Below are positions 33,965 through 44,329 of a stretch of 47,259 bases of DNA, one piece after another. Made by a program: the position numbers and the translations under genes. The notes under the pieces were generated by a model. The model was not told the origin of the DNA. It ran no database searches and was given only the letters and a program-made list of their open reading frames with translations. Numbering within the stretch: position 1 is the stretch's first letter; each line of letters starts with the position of its first letter. This DNA is from Chromatiaceae bacterium (GTDB taxonomy: Bacteria; Pseudomonadota; Gammaproteobacteria; Chromatiales; Chromatiaceae). The stretch is from positions 1-47,259 of the forward strand of contig REDK01000140.1 in assembly GCA_007693535.1 (NCBI GenBank), written 5' to 3'.

Positions 33965-34944
33965 GCAGCGACATTGGCCAGCCCACGGGCAGCGGCGCCG
34001 CGGTGTTCGCACCGGCGCGCTTCGGCAAGGTGGCACTGCTGCTCGGCGGGCGCGCCGCCGAGCGCGAGATCTCTCTGCGCAGCGGTGCTGCAGTGCTGGC
34101 GGCCCTGCAGCGCCTGCGCGTGGATGTCCATCCGATCGACCCCGGCGACGATCTGCTCGAGCAGTTGCGTGGCGGCGAGTTCGATCGTGCCTTCATCATC
34201 CTGCATGGTCGTGGTGGCGAGGACGGGCAGATACAGGGGGCGCTGGAATCGATCGGCCTGCCCTATACCGGCTCCGGCGTGCTCGGGTCGGCGATCGGCA
34301 TGGACAAGTATCGGACCAAGCTGGTTTGGGCCGGGGCAGGCTTACCGACCGCACCGTTCGTGCTGTTGCACGGGGCCGAGGATCTGTCGGCTGCCGCTGA
34401 GCTGGGCCTGCCGCTGATGATCAAGCCGGTGCACGAGGGCTCCAGTATCGGCATGGCCAAGGTCGAGGACCAGTCCGCCCTGGAGGCGGCCTGGCAGGCG
34501 GCAGCAGCCTATGACGATCTGGTGCTGGCCGAGCGCTGGCTGCCTGGTCCTGAATACACCTGCGCCATCCTCGGTGCGCGCGCACTGCCCCTGATCCGAC
34601 TGCAGACCCCGCGCACCTTCTATGACTTCGAGGCCAAGTATCAGGCCAACAGCACCTCCTACATCTGCCCGTGCGAGCTACCCCCGGCACGCGAGGCGGC
34701 GTTCCAGGCGCTCTGTCTGCGCGCCTTCGATGCGGTCGGAGCAAGCGGCTGGGGGCGGGTGGACTTCATGCTCGATGCCGCCGGCGAGCCGGTGCTGCTG
34801 GAGATCAACACCGTGCCCGGCATGACCGACCATAGCCTGGTCCCGATGTCAGCCCGGGTTGCCGGCATCGATTTCGATCATCTGGTGGCGGAGATCCTCG
34901 CCAGCAGCCTGGGATCCGGAGCGGAGGCCGACGACGATGGTTGA
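33961..34944 (+). CDS. ddl: D-alanine:D-alanine ligase
   Basis: A 327-residue ATP-grasp ligase making D-Ala-D-Ala for MurF. Motifs: VALLLGGRAAEREISLRSG, FIILHGRGGEDGQIQGALE, LPYTGSGVLGSAIGMDK, IKPVHEGSSIGMAKVE, and the C-terminal VDFMLDAAGEPVLLEINTVPG, shown here in shortened form as VLLEINTVPGMTDHSLVP. The N-terminus is about 20 residues longer than in E. coli DdlB (306). The ATG at 33961 forms ATGA with murB, and ftsQ starts 8 bp before its end. Confidence 0.95.
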   Translation: MSSDIGQPTGSGAAVFAPARFGKVALLLGGRAAEREISLRSGAAVLAALQRLRVDVHPIDPGDDLLEQLRGGEFDRAFIILHGRGGEDGQIQGALESIGLPYTGSGVLGSAIGMDKYRTKLVWAGAGLPTAPFVLLHGAEDLSAAAELGLPLMIKPVHEGSSIGMAKVEDQSALEAAWQAAAAYDDLVLAERWLPGPEYTCAILGARALPLIRLQTPRTFYDFEAKYQANSTSYICPCELPPAREAAFQALCLRAFDAVGASGWGRVDFMLDAAGEPVLLEINTVPGMTDHSLVPMSARVAGIDFDHLVAEILASSLGSGAEADDDG

Positions 34945-35884
34945 TGTACGTCCCCGGTCTGGCAGCGGTGGGCACAGCCGCGCGGTGGCGGCAGCCGATG
35001 GACCGATCCCGCCGGCGCGGCGCGGCAAGAAGACCATGCCGGGGCTGCGTGGGGGTCCTGCGGCGGTGCCGCCGCTAGTCGACCCGCATACGATCGGGTC
35101 CCAACCAAGCGGGCATCAAGAGGAACCGCTGCCGAGCCGGGGCGCCCTGCTCGGGCGGCTGGTCACCGCGGTGGTCCTGCTCGGCTTGTTGGGCGGGGCT
35201 GGCTATATCGCCGTGCAATGGGAGCCGCGGCTGTTGCCGATCCGGATTGTCACCGTGGAGGGCGAGATGCAGGGCCTGTCTCGGCAGGCCCTGCAGGAGA
35301 CCATCGGCGCCGGTATCAGCGGCGGCATCCTGACCCAAGACCTGATGACCCTGCAGCAGGCGGTGGAAGCACTGCCCTGGGTGGATCGCGCCAGCGTGCG
35401 CCGGCTGTGGCCGGACCGCATCGAGGTGCAGGTGAGCGAACACGAGGCGGTGGCACGCTGGGGGGAAAACGGGCTGGTGACCGCCGCTGGCGTGGTGTTC
35501 CGGCCCCGCGATGGCCGTCTGCCACCCGGACTCGCTCTGCTCGAGGGGGCTGACGACAGTTTGGCTCCCAAGGTGGTCACGCGCTTCTTCGACTGGGGCG
35601 CGCGCCTCACCAGTGTCGGTCTGGTGATCGATGGCATCCGCCGCGATGCCCGCGGCGACTGGACCATCCAACTCCTCGGCGGCATTGAGGTCCTGCTCGG
35701 CACCGGTGCCCTGGAGACGCGTCTGCAGCGCCTGCTGGCCGCCTATCCCCAGGTTGAGGCAGCCGGCAAGCCCGCCCGCATCGACCTGCGCTACAGCAAC
35801 GGCTTCGCCGTGCGCTGGGTGCCGACTCATTCCGGCGGCGGCACTGGGCGCGTCGCCGCCTCTACGCACCGGCATCGGAGCTGA
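34937..35884 (+). CDS. ftsQ: Cell division protein FtsQ
   Basis: A 315-residue bitopic division protein. A long cytosolic segment of about 70 residues, rich in Pro/Gly/Arg, is followed by one membrane helix (VTAVVLLGLLGGAGYIAV, about 77-95). Next come the periplasmic POTRA domain starting LPIRIVTVEGEMQGLS and the beta domain with SVRRLWPDRIEVQVSEHEAV. FtsQ connects FtsB/FtsL to the divisome. The ATG at 34937 is chosen over the longer frame at 34859, which lies wholly inside ddl. ftsA follows after 7 bp. Confidence 0.94.
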   Translation: MVDVRPRSGSGGHSRAVAAADGPIPPARRGKKTMPGLRGGPAAVPPLVDPHTIGSQPSGHQEEPLPSRGALLGRLVTAVVLLGLLGGAGYIAVQWEPRLLPIRIVTVEGEMQGLSRQALQETIGAGISGGILTQDLMTLQQAVEALPWVDRASVRRLWPDRIEVQVSEHEAVARWGENGLVTAAGVVFRPRDGRLPPGLALLEGADDSLAPKVVTRFFDWGARLTSVGLVIDGIRRDARGDWTIQLLGGIEVLLGTGALETRLQRLLAAYPQVEAAGKPARIDLRYSNGFAVRWVPTHSGGGTGRVAASTHRHRS

Positions 35885-35891
35885 CCCGAAC

Positions 35892-37115
35892 ATGGCCAAA
35901 CGCAATGAAAAGAACCTGGTGGTCGGCCTCGATATCGGCACCGCCAAGGTCGCCGCCCTGGTCGGCGAGATCAAGCCCGACGATACCATCGAGGTGGTCG
36001 GCATCGGCACCCATCCCTCGCGCGGCTTGAAGAAGGGCGTCGTGGTGGATATCGAGTCCACTGTGCAGTCGATTCAGCGGGCAGTGGAAGAGGCCGAATT
36101 GATGGCCGGCTGCGAGATCCATTCGGTCCATGCCGGGATTGCCGGGAGCCATGTGCGCAGCCTCAATTCGCATGGCATTACGGCGATCAAGGAGCATGAG
36201 GTCAGCCAGGCCGACGTCGATCGGGTGATCGATGCGGCGCGTGCGGTGGCGATCCCGGCCGATCAGAAGATCCTCCATATCCTGCCCCAGGAATTCATCA
36301 TCGACGATCAGGAAGGCATCCGCGAACCGATCGGCATGTGCGGGGTGCGCCTGGAAGCGCGCGTGCACATCGTCACCGGTGCCGCCAGTGCCGCTCAGAA
36401 CGTGGTCAAGTGCATCCGCCGCTGCGGCCTGGAGGTCGATGATCTGGTCCTCGGTCAACTCAGCTCCAGTTATGCCGTGCTGGCCGACGACGAAAAAGAA
36501 CTGGGGGTGTGCCTGGTGGATATCGGCGGTGGGACCACGGATCTCGCCGTGTTCACCGACGGCGCCATCCGCCATACCGCGGTGATCCCGATCGCCGGCG
36601 ATCAGGTCACCAACGACATCGCGGTGGCCCTGCGCACCCCGACCCAACATGCCGAGGAGATCAAGATCCGGTTCGGCTGTGCGTTGTCGGCCAAGGGTGG
36701 CATCGAGGATATCGAGGTGCCGAGCATCGGCGAGCGCCCGGCCCGCCAACTCTCCCGGCAAACGCTTGCCGAGGTGGTCGAGCCGCGCTTCGAGGAGCTG
36801 CTCAGCCTGCTGCGCAACGAACTGCGCCGCAGTGGCTTCGAGGACCTAGTGGCCGGCGGCGTCGTGCTCACCGGCGGCAGCGCCAAGATGGACGGGCTGA
36901 TCGACCTCGCCGAAGAGGTCTTTCACATGCCGGTGCGCCTTGGGGCGCCGCAATACGTCACCGGCCTCGCCGATAGCATTGCCGATCCAGCCTATTCCAC
37001 CGGTGTTGGCCTACTGATCTATGCCCGCGAGCATCGCTTCGCCGGGCGTGCCGAGTTCGGTGATCGCGCCGGCGTCTGGGCGCGCATGCGCAAATGGTTT
37101 ACCGGTAATTTCTGA
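35892..37115 (+). CDS. ftsA: Cell division protein FtsA
   Basis: A 407-residue actin-like protein tethering FtsZ to the membrane. The ATPase phosphate loops are [16 protein letters not shown] and [14 protein letters not shown]; the adenosine motif is [13 protein letters not shown]. The C-terminal [14 protein letters not shown] is the amphipathic membrane-targeting helix. The ATG at 35892 matches the usual [12 protein letters not shown] start. The length is close to E. coli (420). A 152 bp hairpin-rich gap separates it from ftsZ. Confidence 0.96.
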   Translation: MAKRNEKNLVVGLDIGTAKVAALVGEIKPDDTIEVVGIGTHPSRGLKKGVVVDIESTVQSIQRAVEEAELMAGCEIHSVHAGIAGSHVRSLNSHGITAIKEHEVSQADVDRVIDAARAVAIPADQKILHILPQEFIIDDQEGIREPIGMCGVRLEARVHIVTGAASAAQNVVKCIRRCGLEVDDLVLGQLSSSYAVLADDEKELGVCLVDIGGGTTDLAVFTDGAIRHTAVIPIAGDQVTNDIAVALRTPTQHAEEIKIRFGCALSAKGGIEDIEVPSIGERPARQLSRQTLAEVVEPRFEELLSLLRNELRRSGFEDLVAGGVVLTGGSAKMDGLIDLAEEVFHMPVRLGAPQYVTGLADSIADPAYSTGVGLLIYAREHRFAGRAEFGDRAGVWARMRKWFTGNF

Positions 37116-37164
37116 CGACGACTGGTGTCCGGTGCCCGGGATGGCCGTCCCGGCGCGCCAGTCA

Positions 37165-37205
37165 GGACCGGCCGGCGCGGTGCGCCGGTGCCGGGTTTCC
37201 GGTCC
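37165..37205 (+). promoter_or_regulatory. Nested hairpin between ftsA and ftsZ
   Basis: The inner stem is CCGGCGC (37172-37178) with GCGCCGG (37182-37188) around a GGT loop. The outer stem is GGACCGG (37165-37171) with CCGGTCC (37199-37205). Both are perfect. There is no T tract, so it looks like an mRNA stability or processing element rather than a terminator. Confidence 0.45.
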
Positions 37206-37267
37206 CCGCGGCCCGAGGGGACGAGCGGCGATTTCGCCACGGCAGCCACAACTGTGAGGTACGAGAT

Positions 37268-38437
37268 ATGTTCCAACTGATGGATACCCAGACGCAGACC
37301 GCCGTCATCAAGGTCATCGGCGTTGGTGGTGGCGGCGGTAATGCCGTCAATCACATGGCGGCCGCCAACATCGAGGGGGTCGACTTCATCTGCGCCAATA
37401 CCGACGCCCAGGCGTTGGAGAACTCCCTGGTCAAGACCATCCTGCAGCTCGGTGCTGGGATCACCAAAGGGCTTGGGGCAGGCGCCGATCCCGAGGTTGG
37501 GCGACGCGCCGCCGAGGAGGACCGCGATCGCATCAAGGACGCCCTGGATGGGGCCGACATGGTGTTCATCACGGCCGGCATGGGCGGTGGCACCGGCACC
37601 GGGGCCGCGCCGGTGGTGGCTGAGGTGGCGCGTGAACTCGGCATCCTGACCGTGGCCGTCGTTACCAAGCCATTCAGCTTCGAGGGCGGACGGCGCGGCA
37701 AGGTGGCCGGCGACGGCATCGCCGCGCTGGCCAAGCACGTCGATTCGCTGATCACCATCCCCAACGAGAAGCTGCTGGCGGTCCTGGGCAAGGACATGAC
37801 CCTGCTCGATGCCTTCAGCGCGGCCAACGACGTGTTGCTCAATGCCACTGCCGGCATCGCCGAGCTGATCACCCGGCCGGGCCTGATCAACGTGGACTTC
37901 GCCGACGTGAAGACGGTCATGGCCGAGATGGGCGTCTCGATGATGGGCACCGGCGCCGCCAGCGGCGAGAACCGCGCCCGCGAGGCGGCCGAGAAGGCGA
38001 TCAATAGCCCGCTGCTGGAGGACATCGACCTGGCCGGCGCCAAGGGCATCCTGGTCAACATCACCGCCGGGCTCACCCTGTCCATCGGCGAATTCGACGA
38101 GGTCGGCAATACCGTGCGCGACTTCGCCGATGATGATGCCACCGTCGTCGTGGGCACCGTCATCGATCCTGATCTCAAGGACGAACTGCGGGTCACCGTG
38201 GTCGCCACCGGCCTCGGCGAGCGCCGTCGCCAGGAGCGCGCCAGCCTGCAGCGCGAGGAGCCCAAGATGCGGCTGGTCAGCAATGCCGCCGAGGTCGAAG
38301 AGAGCATGCTGCCGGACTATCGCGACATGGATCAGCCAGCCTATATCCGCAACAAGCGCGCCGCGGCCGGCGGTACCGATGCCGCGGATCTGGACTATCT
38401 GGACATCCCTGCCTTTCTGCGCCGACAGGCGGACTGA
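37268..38437 (+). CDS. ftsZ: Cell division GTPase FtsZ
   Basis: A 389-residue tubulin homologue that forms the Z ring. GTP-binding features: [24 protein letters not shown] and the tubulin signature [19 protein letters not shown]. The T7 loop region is [13 protein letters not shown]. The C-terminal tail [15 protein letters not shown] is the conserved FtsA/ZipA-binding peptide. The ATG at 37268 has TGAGG 9-13 bp upstream. The protein is close in length to E. coli FtsZ (383). Confidence 0.98.
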   Translation: MFQLMDTQTQTAVIKVIGVGGGGGNAVNHMAAANIEGVDFICANTDAQALENSLVKTILQLGAGITKGLGAGADPEVGRRAAEEDRDRIKDALDGADMVFITAGMGGGTGTGAAPVVAEVARELGILTVAVVTKPFSFEGGRRGKVAGDGIAALAKHVDSLITIPNEKLLAVLGKDMTLLDAFSAANDVLLNATAGIAELITRPGLINVDFADVKTVMAEMGVSMMGTGAASGENRAREAAEKAINSPLLEDIDLAGAKGILVNITAGLTLSIGEFDEVGNTVRDFADDDATVVVGTVIDPDLKDELRVTVVATGLGERRRQERASLQREEPKMRLVSNAAEVEESMLPDYRDMDQPAYIRNKRAAAGGTDAADLDYLDIPAFLRRQAD

Positions 38438-38863
38438 GCGCCCGTGGGGCGGGCGGCCCTGGGTCGATGTCCTGCGTCCGTCCCATCAGGGCAAACCCGA
38501 ATCATGGAGTTGCGTGTAAATTCAAAGAGTTTACTTGCAATTCAACAGAACACTTGCCAATCATTCGGGAAAACCCTAACATGCTTGCTAGACACCGTTG
38601 GTATCAGCCAGCGTTCCTGCGCCCGACCCGGGATCGGTTCTCGGTCGGGCCGTCCTTCTGCCGGCCAGCTATGGCCTGGTTGGTACCGGGATGCAGTCCG
38701 GTCCTGCGGCAGGAGGCGACGATCGCGTTCCGACCGGGGCGTGGTCCGGTTGGCCTACCGGATGGCCACCGACAGGACGCCGGCTGGGGCAGCGGATATC
38801 GATCAGCAGCATGCGCGCTCCGGTGGGCTAGGCCAGGACCCCGCGGCGCCGGGAGGAACGAGC
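38438..38863. other. ftsZ-lpxC spacer (lpxC leader)
   Basis: A 426 bp non-coding stretch with a distinctly AT-rich core (about 38505-38590), unlike its surroundings. It holds the predicted lpxC promoter and a GTAAA-N9-TTTAC inverted repeat at 38516-38534. The remainder is GC-rich and would form a leader of roughly 275 bases. No real gene is seen in it. Confidence 0.6.
38554..38582 (+). promoter_or_regulatory. Predicted lpxC promoter
   Basis: TTGCCA (38554-38559, 5/6 to consensus) and TAACAT (38577-38582, 4/6) are spaced 17 bp apart within the AT-rich island. lpxC in E. coli also has its own promoter after ftsZ. Confidence 0.6.
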
Positions 38864-39775
38864 GTGATCCCCCAGCGTACATTGAAAAATGTGATCCGTG
38901 CCACCGGCGTGGGTCTGCACACCGGTGACAAGGTCTATCTGACCCTGCGGCCCGCCGCCGTCGATACCGGCATCGTGTTCCGGCGGGTGGATCTCGATCC
39001 GCCAGTCGACATCAAGGCCAGTCCGCTCAATGTCGGCGATACCCGCCTCTCCACCAGTCTCACCAACGGCGAGGTACGGATCGCCACCGTCGAGCATCTG
39101 CTGTCCGCCTTCGCCGGGCTCGGCATCGACAACGCCTACGTGGACGTGAGTGCCCCGGAGGTGCCGATCATGGATGGTAGCGCCGGTCCCTTTGTGTTTC
39201 TCATCCAATCTGCCGGCATCGAGGAACAACACCGGCCCAAGCGTTTCATTCGCATCAAGCGGCCGGTGATCGTGGAAGACGGGGACAAGTTCGCCCGCTT
39301 CGATCCCTTCAATGGATTCAAGGTGGATTTCTCGATCGACTTTGAGCATCCCGCCTTCGCCTCCCGCACCCAGCGCGCCACCGTGGACTTCTCCATGACC
39401 TCGTTCGTCAAGGAGATTAGCCGCGCCCGTACCTTCGGCTTTCTGCGCGATATCGAGGCCCTGCGCCAGCAGAATCTGGCCCTTGGCGGCAGTCTCGACA
39501 ATGCCGTCGTCGTGGACGACTACCGGGTGCTCAATGACGGCGGGCTGCGTTACGAAGACGAATTCGTCAAGCACAAGATCCTCGATGCGATCGGCGACCT
39601 GTATCTACTCGGGCATTCGCTGATCGGTGCCTTCCGGGGGCACAAGGCCGGCCATTCGCTGAATAACCGGTTACTACGGGCGCTGCTCGCCGATGCCACG
39701 GCTTGGGAAGAGGTCAGCTTCGAGGATCAGGTGGAGTCGCCGGTGGGCTATGGGCAACCCCTCGCCATTGGCTGA
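38864..39775 (+). CDS. lpxC: UDP-3-O-acyl-GlcNAc deacetylase
   Basis: A 303-residue zinc hydrolase performing the committed step of lipid A synthesis, E. coli length 305. Zinc and catalytic residues are visible: His in [12 protein letters not shown], Glu/Asp in [11 protein letters not shown], His and Asp in [17 protein letters not shown], and His in [12 protein letters not shown]. The start is a GTG at 38864 preceded by GGAGGA, giving (M)[16 protein letters not shown]. The long open frame back to 38444 crosses the promoter and is not coding. A strong terminator follows. Confidence 0.96.
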   Translation: MIPQRTLKNVIRATGVGLHTGDKVYLTLRPAAVDTGIVFRRVDLDPPVDIKASPLNVGDTRLSTSLTNGEVRIATVEHLLSAFAGLGIDNAYVDVSAPEVPIMDGSAGPFVFLIQSAGIEEQHRPKRFIRIKRPVIVEDGDKFARFDPFNGFKVDFSIDFEHPAFASRTQRATVDFSMTSFVKEISRARTFGFLRDIEALRQQNLALGGSLDNAVVVDDYRVLNDGGLRYEDEFVKHKILDAIGDLYLLGHSLIGAFRGHKAGHSLNNRLLRALLADATAWEEVSFEDQVESPVGYGQPLAIG

Positions 39776-39835
39776 GTGTGCTGGCATGCCGGGGGTGCGG
39801 CAGCCGCTTTTAATACCGGATCACTTGAAAGCAAT

Positions 39836-39876
39836 CGGCCCGGCGACCGCGTCGTCGGGCCGTTGATTGGTTGTTT
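39836..39876 (+). terminator. Intrinsic terminator after lpxC
   Basis: An 11-bp stem (39836-39846 with 39852-39862, one G-U pair) and a 5-base loop are followed by the T-rich TTGATTGGTTGTTT. It closes the mra/dcw transcript and faces the convergent dciA gene. Confidence 0.85.
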
Positions 39877-39967
39877 GCCTCAAGTCAGCCAGTCACCAGG
39901 CACAGCATGCAGATGCTAGGGAAGGTGGCGGCCGCCGTGACCGGAAACGTGCGCCGTTGCTGATCGT

Positions 39968-40450
39968 TCAGCGTGCGGGCGGGGTCGGCTTGGGAGGTAT
40001 TGCAGCCGACGGGTTGCAGGTGGTTGCCAGTCGCCGCAGGGCCTGCCCGAGGGCTGAATCGCCGACGTCGGCTGCCGCCTGTCGCAGGCAGGTTGCCGCC
40101 AATGTCGGCGTAAACGAGTGGCCTGCCTCGTCGGCCCGACCGGAGGCGTTGGGCGGGCCGACCAAGGGGACTGCCCGTACCCGGCAGGTCGCGACCTCGG
40201 CGCCGGTCCGTCGGACCGCGTCGATGAGCTGGGGCGCGATAAACCTCAGCCGATCGACCCACACGGGGGAATCAACAATCAGAGTGAGCCGGCCCGCCGC
40301 TACTGCGGCCTGCTGGCAATGTCCTGCCAGGGGCGCTGGAAGCGCTGCACGGATCGTGGACAGCAGGGCCTCGCGCTGTTCGATCTCTATCAGGAGGGCG
40401 GCGATGGCCTCGTTTTTGCGGAGATGTCCGCGCAGATGTGAGACGGTCAT
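39968..40450 (-). CDS. DciA-family protein (DUF721)
   Basis: A 160-residue DUF721 protein. DciA loads or recruits the replicative helicase DnaB in bacteria lacking DnaC/DnaI. The conserved region is LRFIAPQLIDAVRRTG preceded by GRLTLIVDSPVWVDRL, the KH-like fold seen in DUF721 proteins. The C-terminal part (about 100-160) is a variable Ala/Pro-rich tail. Location directly after lpxC on the opposite strand is common in gammaproteobacteria. The ATG at 40450 (MTVSHLRGHLRKNEA) is chosen; the frame extending to 41131 is antisense to the peptidase gene. Confidence 0.82.
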   Translation of the reverse strand: MTVSHLRGHLRKNEAIAALLIEIEQREALLSTIRAALPAPLAGHCQQAAVAAGRLTLIVDSPVWVDRLRFIAPQLIDAVRRTGAEVATCRVRAVPLVGPPNASGRADEAGHSFTPTLAATCLRQAAADVGDSALGQALRRLATTCNPSAAIPPKPTPPAR

Positions 40451-40574
40451 GACCAGGGACGGCAGTGTAGGCAGGAGAATTCTTTCAGTCCGGAGGGGCT
40501 GCGCCGCCGATGGCCGCTGATTCGGTCTTGGTGTCCGGCGCCGTCCCCATGTCAGCCGAGATGACGGAGAAACG

Positions 40575-41426
40575 ATGCGACCATTTCCGCTCAACCGCAT
40601 GCAGTACCGCCCGGCGGTGATCCTGCCATTCGCCTTGCTGATCGTGGCCCTGGCCGCTGGTCGCGTTGGCTTCAGTCTAGGGCAGGAGAAGAGTCTGAGT
40701 GTCCCGCGGATGACCGCGACCGCTCTGTCCGGCATGGCCGAAGAGATTGGCGCGATGCAGGCAGAAATCAACCGGATCAATGCCTTGGGCGAGCGTCTGG
40801 TGGCGATGGCCGGCCTCGACCCGGCCGAGTTCGATTTCGCCAACCCGCCGGCGATGGGCGGGCCCGAGCGCGCCCATCTGCGCGGCCGCGACGTCGACCA
40901 GGCTGCCCAGGATTTCGCCAAGGTCCTGGCCAACATCGACGATCGCAAGCGTAAGCTGGGACTGCTCGAGACCCTGATCATGGACCGCGATCTCCAGCGC
41001 CACAGCGCCCCCGACGGCTGGCCGCTTGCCACGGCCGGGGTCATGACCTCGGGCTTCGGCTGGCGTCGCAGCCCCTTCAGCGGTCGCCGCAGCATGCACA
41101 AGGGGGTGGACATCGCGGCCCGGCCGGGCACCGATATCCTAGCGGTTGCCGATGGGGTGGTGAGCTTCTCCGGGCGTCGCGGTGGCTACGGGAACCTCGT
41201 GCAGATCAAGCACAGCAGCACCATGGAGACCCGCTATGCCCATAACCAAACCAATCTGGTGAGCGAGGGCGAGCGCGTGCGCAAGGGTCAGGTGATTGCC
41301 CGGGTCGGCTCGACCGGTCGTTCCACCGGTCCCCACCTGCACTTCGAAGTTCGCCGCAACGGCGAGGCTCTCGACCCCATGGGCTATCTGGACCTGAACG
41401 AGCGCTCACGCCTGGCCAGACTATAG
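40575..41426 (+). CDS. M23 family metallopeptidase (murein hydrolase-type)
   Basis: A 283-residue membrane-anchored protein. The N-terminal helix PAVILPFALLIVALAAGRVG (about 13-33) is an anchor or signal. A coiled-coil region (AEEIGAMQAEINRINALGER) follows, then a C-terminal LytM domain with the zinc motifs HKGVDIAARPG and GPHLHFEVRRNG, both with intact ligands. It may cleave peptidoglycan cross-links or regulate other hydrolases. ACGGAG lies 7 bp before the ATG. In many gammaproteobacteria this gene sits between lpxC and secA; secA is not here, and BipA follows 850 bp on. Confidence 0.92.
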   Translation: MRPFPLNRMQYRPAVILPFALLIVALAAGRVGFSLGQEKSLSVPRMTATALSGMAEEIGAMQAEINRINALGERLVAMAGLDPAEFDFANPPAMGGPERAHLRGRDVDQAAQDFAKVLANIDDRKRKLGLLETLIMDRDLQRHSAPDGWPLATAGVMTSGFGWRRSPFSGRRSMHKGVDIAARPGTDILAVADGVVSFSGRRGGYGNLVQIKHSSTMETRYAHNQTNLVSEGERVRKGQVIARVGSTGRSTGPHLHFEVRRNGEALDPMGYLDLNERSRLARL

Positions 41427-41435
41427 GCGGCGATG

Positions 41436-41497
41436 GCCGGACTGGCCCGGTCCGGCGCCCTCTGATCCCGTGCGGACCTGGCCAGTCCGGTCCGCAC
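41436..41497 (+). terminator. Overlapping hairpins after the M23 gene
   Basis: Three perfect stems share sequence: 41436-41442 with 41450-41456 (7 bp), 41437-41447 with 41480-41490 (11 bp), and 41470-41478 with 41489-41497 (9 bp). The 11-bp stem excludes both others. The position 10 bp after the stop suggests termination or 3'-end protection, but a T tract is lacking. Confidence 0.5.
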
Positions 41498-41509
41498 TGC
41501 TCAATCAAT

Positions 41510-41528
41510 CTAGAAGCGGCAGTTGAAC
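41510..41528 (-). repeat. 19-bp dispersed motif, copy A (inverted)
   Basis: On the minus strand it reads GTTCAACTGCCGCTTCTAG, matching copy B in 17 of 19 positions. Confidence 0.65.
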
Positions 41529-41733
41529 GGCCCCCAGGGTGCGTCCCGCCGTCTGGCAAGGCACAGCGAGGCGGAAGAGTGATCTATTCCAACGCGTTGT
41601 CACGCAGCCGGGCGCCGCGCGGGGCGTGCCCCCTGGTTGGGATCAGGGGGCCGTCGCGACCCGCACCGGAAAGGTGATCTCGAGGCGAGCGCAGAATCCC
41701 CGACCAGTCGATCACTTGTGTGATGCACGAAGC

Positions 41734-41752
41734 GGTCAACTGCCGTTTCTAG
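41734..41752 (+). repeat. 19-bp dispersed motif, copy B
   Basis: It reads GGTCAACTGCCGTTTCTAG, with CACTTG starting 21 bp upstream at 41713. Confidence 0.65.
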
Positions 41753-41961
41753 GATCAAAGCGCGGGGCGGCAGATCCCGCCGCATCAGCGCCTCTGCGCG
41801 TCTCCAGATCCCGCGTTCTCCTGCCGCGGCCGGTTCTTGCGCCGGGACGCGTCGCGGTATTTCACCCAGAAAGAGCGGCCGTGGCGGAGCCCACCCGGCG
41901 GGTGCGGCGCGAAGCCTCCTGTGGTTCCAACTAGCACCGGCACTTGCATGCGCGCGACACC

Positions 41962-41980
41962 GGTCAACCGCGCTTTCTAG
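41962..41980 (+). repeat. 19-bp dispersed motif, copy C
   Basis: It reads GGTCAACCGCGCTTTCTAG, 16 of 19 matches to copy B, and also has CACTTG starting exactly 21 bp upstream (41941), as copy B does. The shared unit is therefore about 40 bp. Confidence 0.65.
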
Positions 41981-42276
41981 ATGCAAGGCGATTTCTGTCA
42001 ACTTCCATACCAGTTGACTGGTCTTGGCGCCCGCCTTCGGCATCGCCCTGGCGGTCGCAGCGCTTGCGATGCTCCGGCCAGCCTCCTTGGGGCGAACGTC
42101 AATCCTGCGTCAACTGGCATCAAAGCGTGCGGCAATCGCCCAGCTGCTGGCAGGCCGCCCGGCCATGCCTGGTGGGCGGCGTGCGACCCCAATATAGAGA
42201 GGGCGGGCAGATTTCCCTGCGCGCCCCGCTGTCAGACCAGACCCCTGCCCCTGTCCAACCCGGAGTCAGCACTGCC

Positions 42277-44100
<1,824 letters not shown>

Positions 44101-44279
44101 GATGGATCGCCGCGGCACTGGTTGCCGCTGATGCCCCTTCCTGATGACCGGCTGTGGTGGTAGCGCCCCGTTTCGAACCCTTGCCGATTGCATCAGCACC
44201 TGCGGGGCGCGCATGTTGCCAAAGAAAACTGCCCGAAAGAAATTGCCCTAGTGGGAAACGCGCAAGCCTGCGGCCTTTC

Positions 44280-44294
44280 CCGCCCTGCGGGCGG
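44280..44294. terminator. Short hairpin between bipA and the esterase gene
   Basis: CCGCCC and GGGCGG arms surround a TGC loop midway between two convergent genes. It is a possible bidirectional terminator without a T tract. Confidence 0.3.
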
Positions 44295-44329
44295 CGTTGC
44301 CCGGCCTGCTGCTCACCAGCGTGGGCGGA

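Larger units (their letters stand above)
41498..42276. other. Repeat-bearing gene-free stretch upstream of bipA
   Basis: Almost 780 bp with no recognisable protein in six frames. It carries a dispersed 19-bp motif (separate entries) and a shortened relative near 42109-42127. A TATAGA at 42193-42198 may be part of the bipA promoter, though no good -35 box accompanies it. The region looks like the scar of a lost mobile element. Confidence 0.5.

Noticed and set aside
38444-38863. N-terminal extension of lpxC by 140 codons
   Set aside because: It crosses the AT-rich promoter island; the GTG at 38864 has an ideal ribosome site and gives the normal LpxC start.
41600-42043. A 147-codon minus-strand frame with internal repeats LESAVDR and LETAVDR
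   Set aside because: The peptide repeat is just the translation of the 19-bp DNA motif copies B and C; no ribosome site or family similarity.
41944-42276. In-frame extension of bipA by 111 codons
   Set aside because: The GTG at 42277 gives the exact BipA N-terminus and length; the extension is low-similarity, Arg/Pro/Ser-rich sequence over a repeat-bearing spacer.
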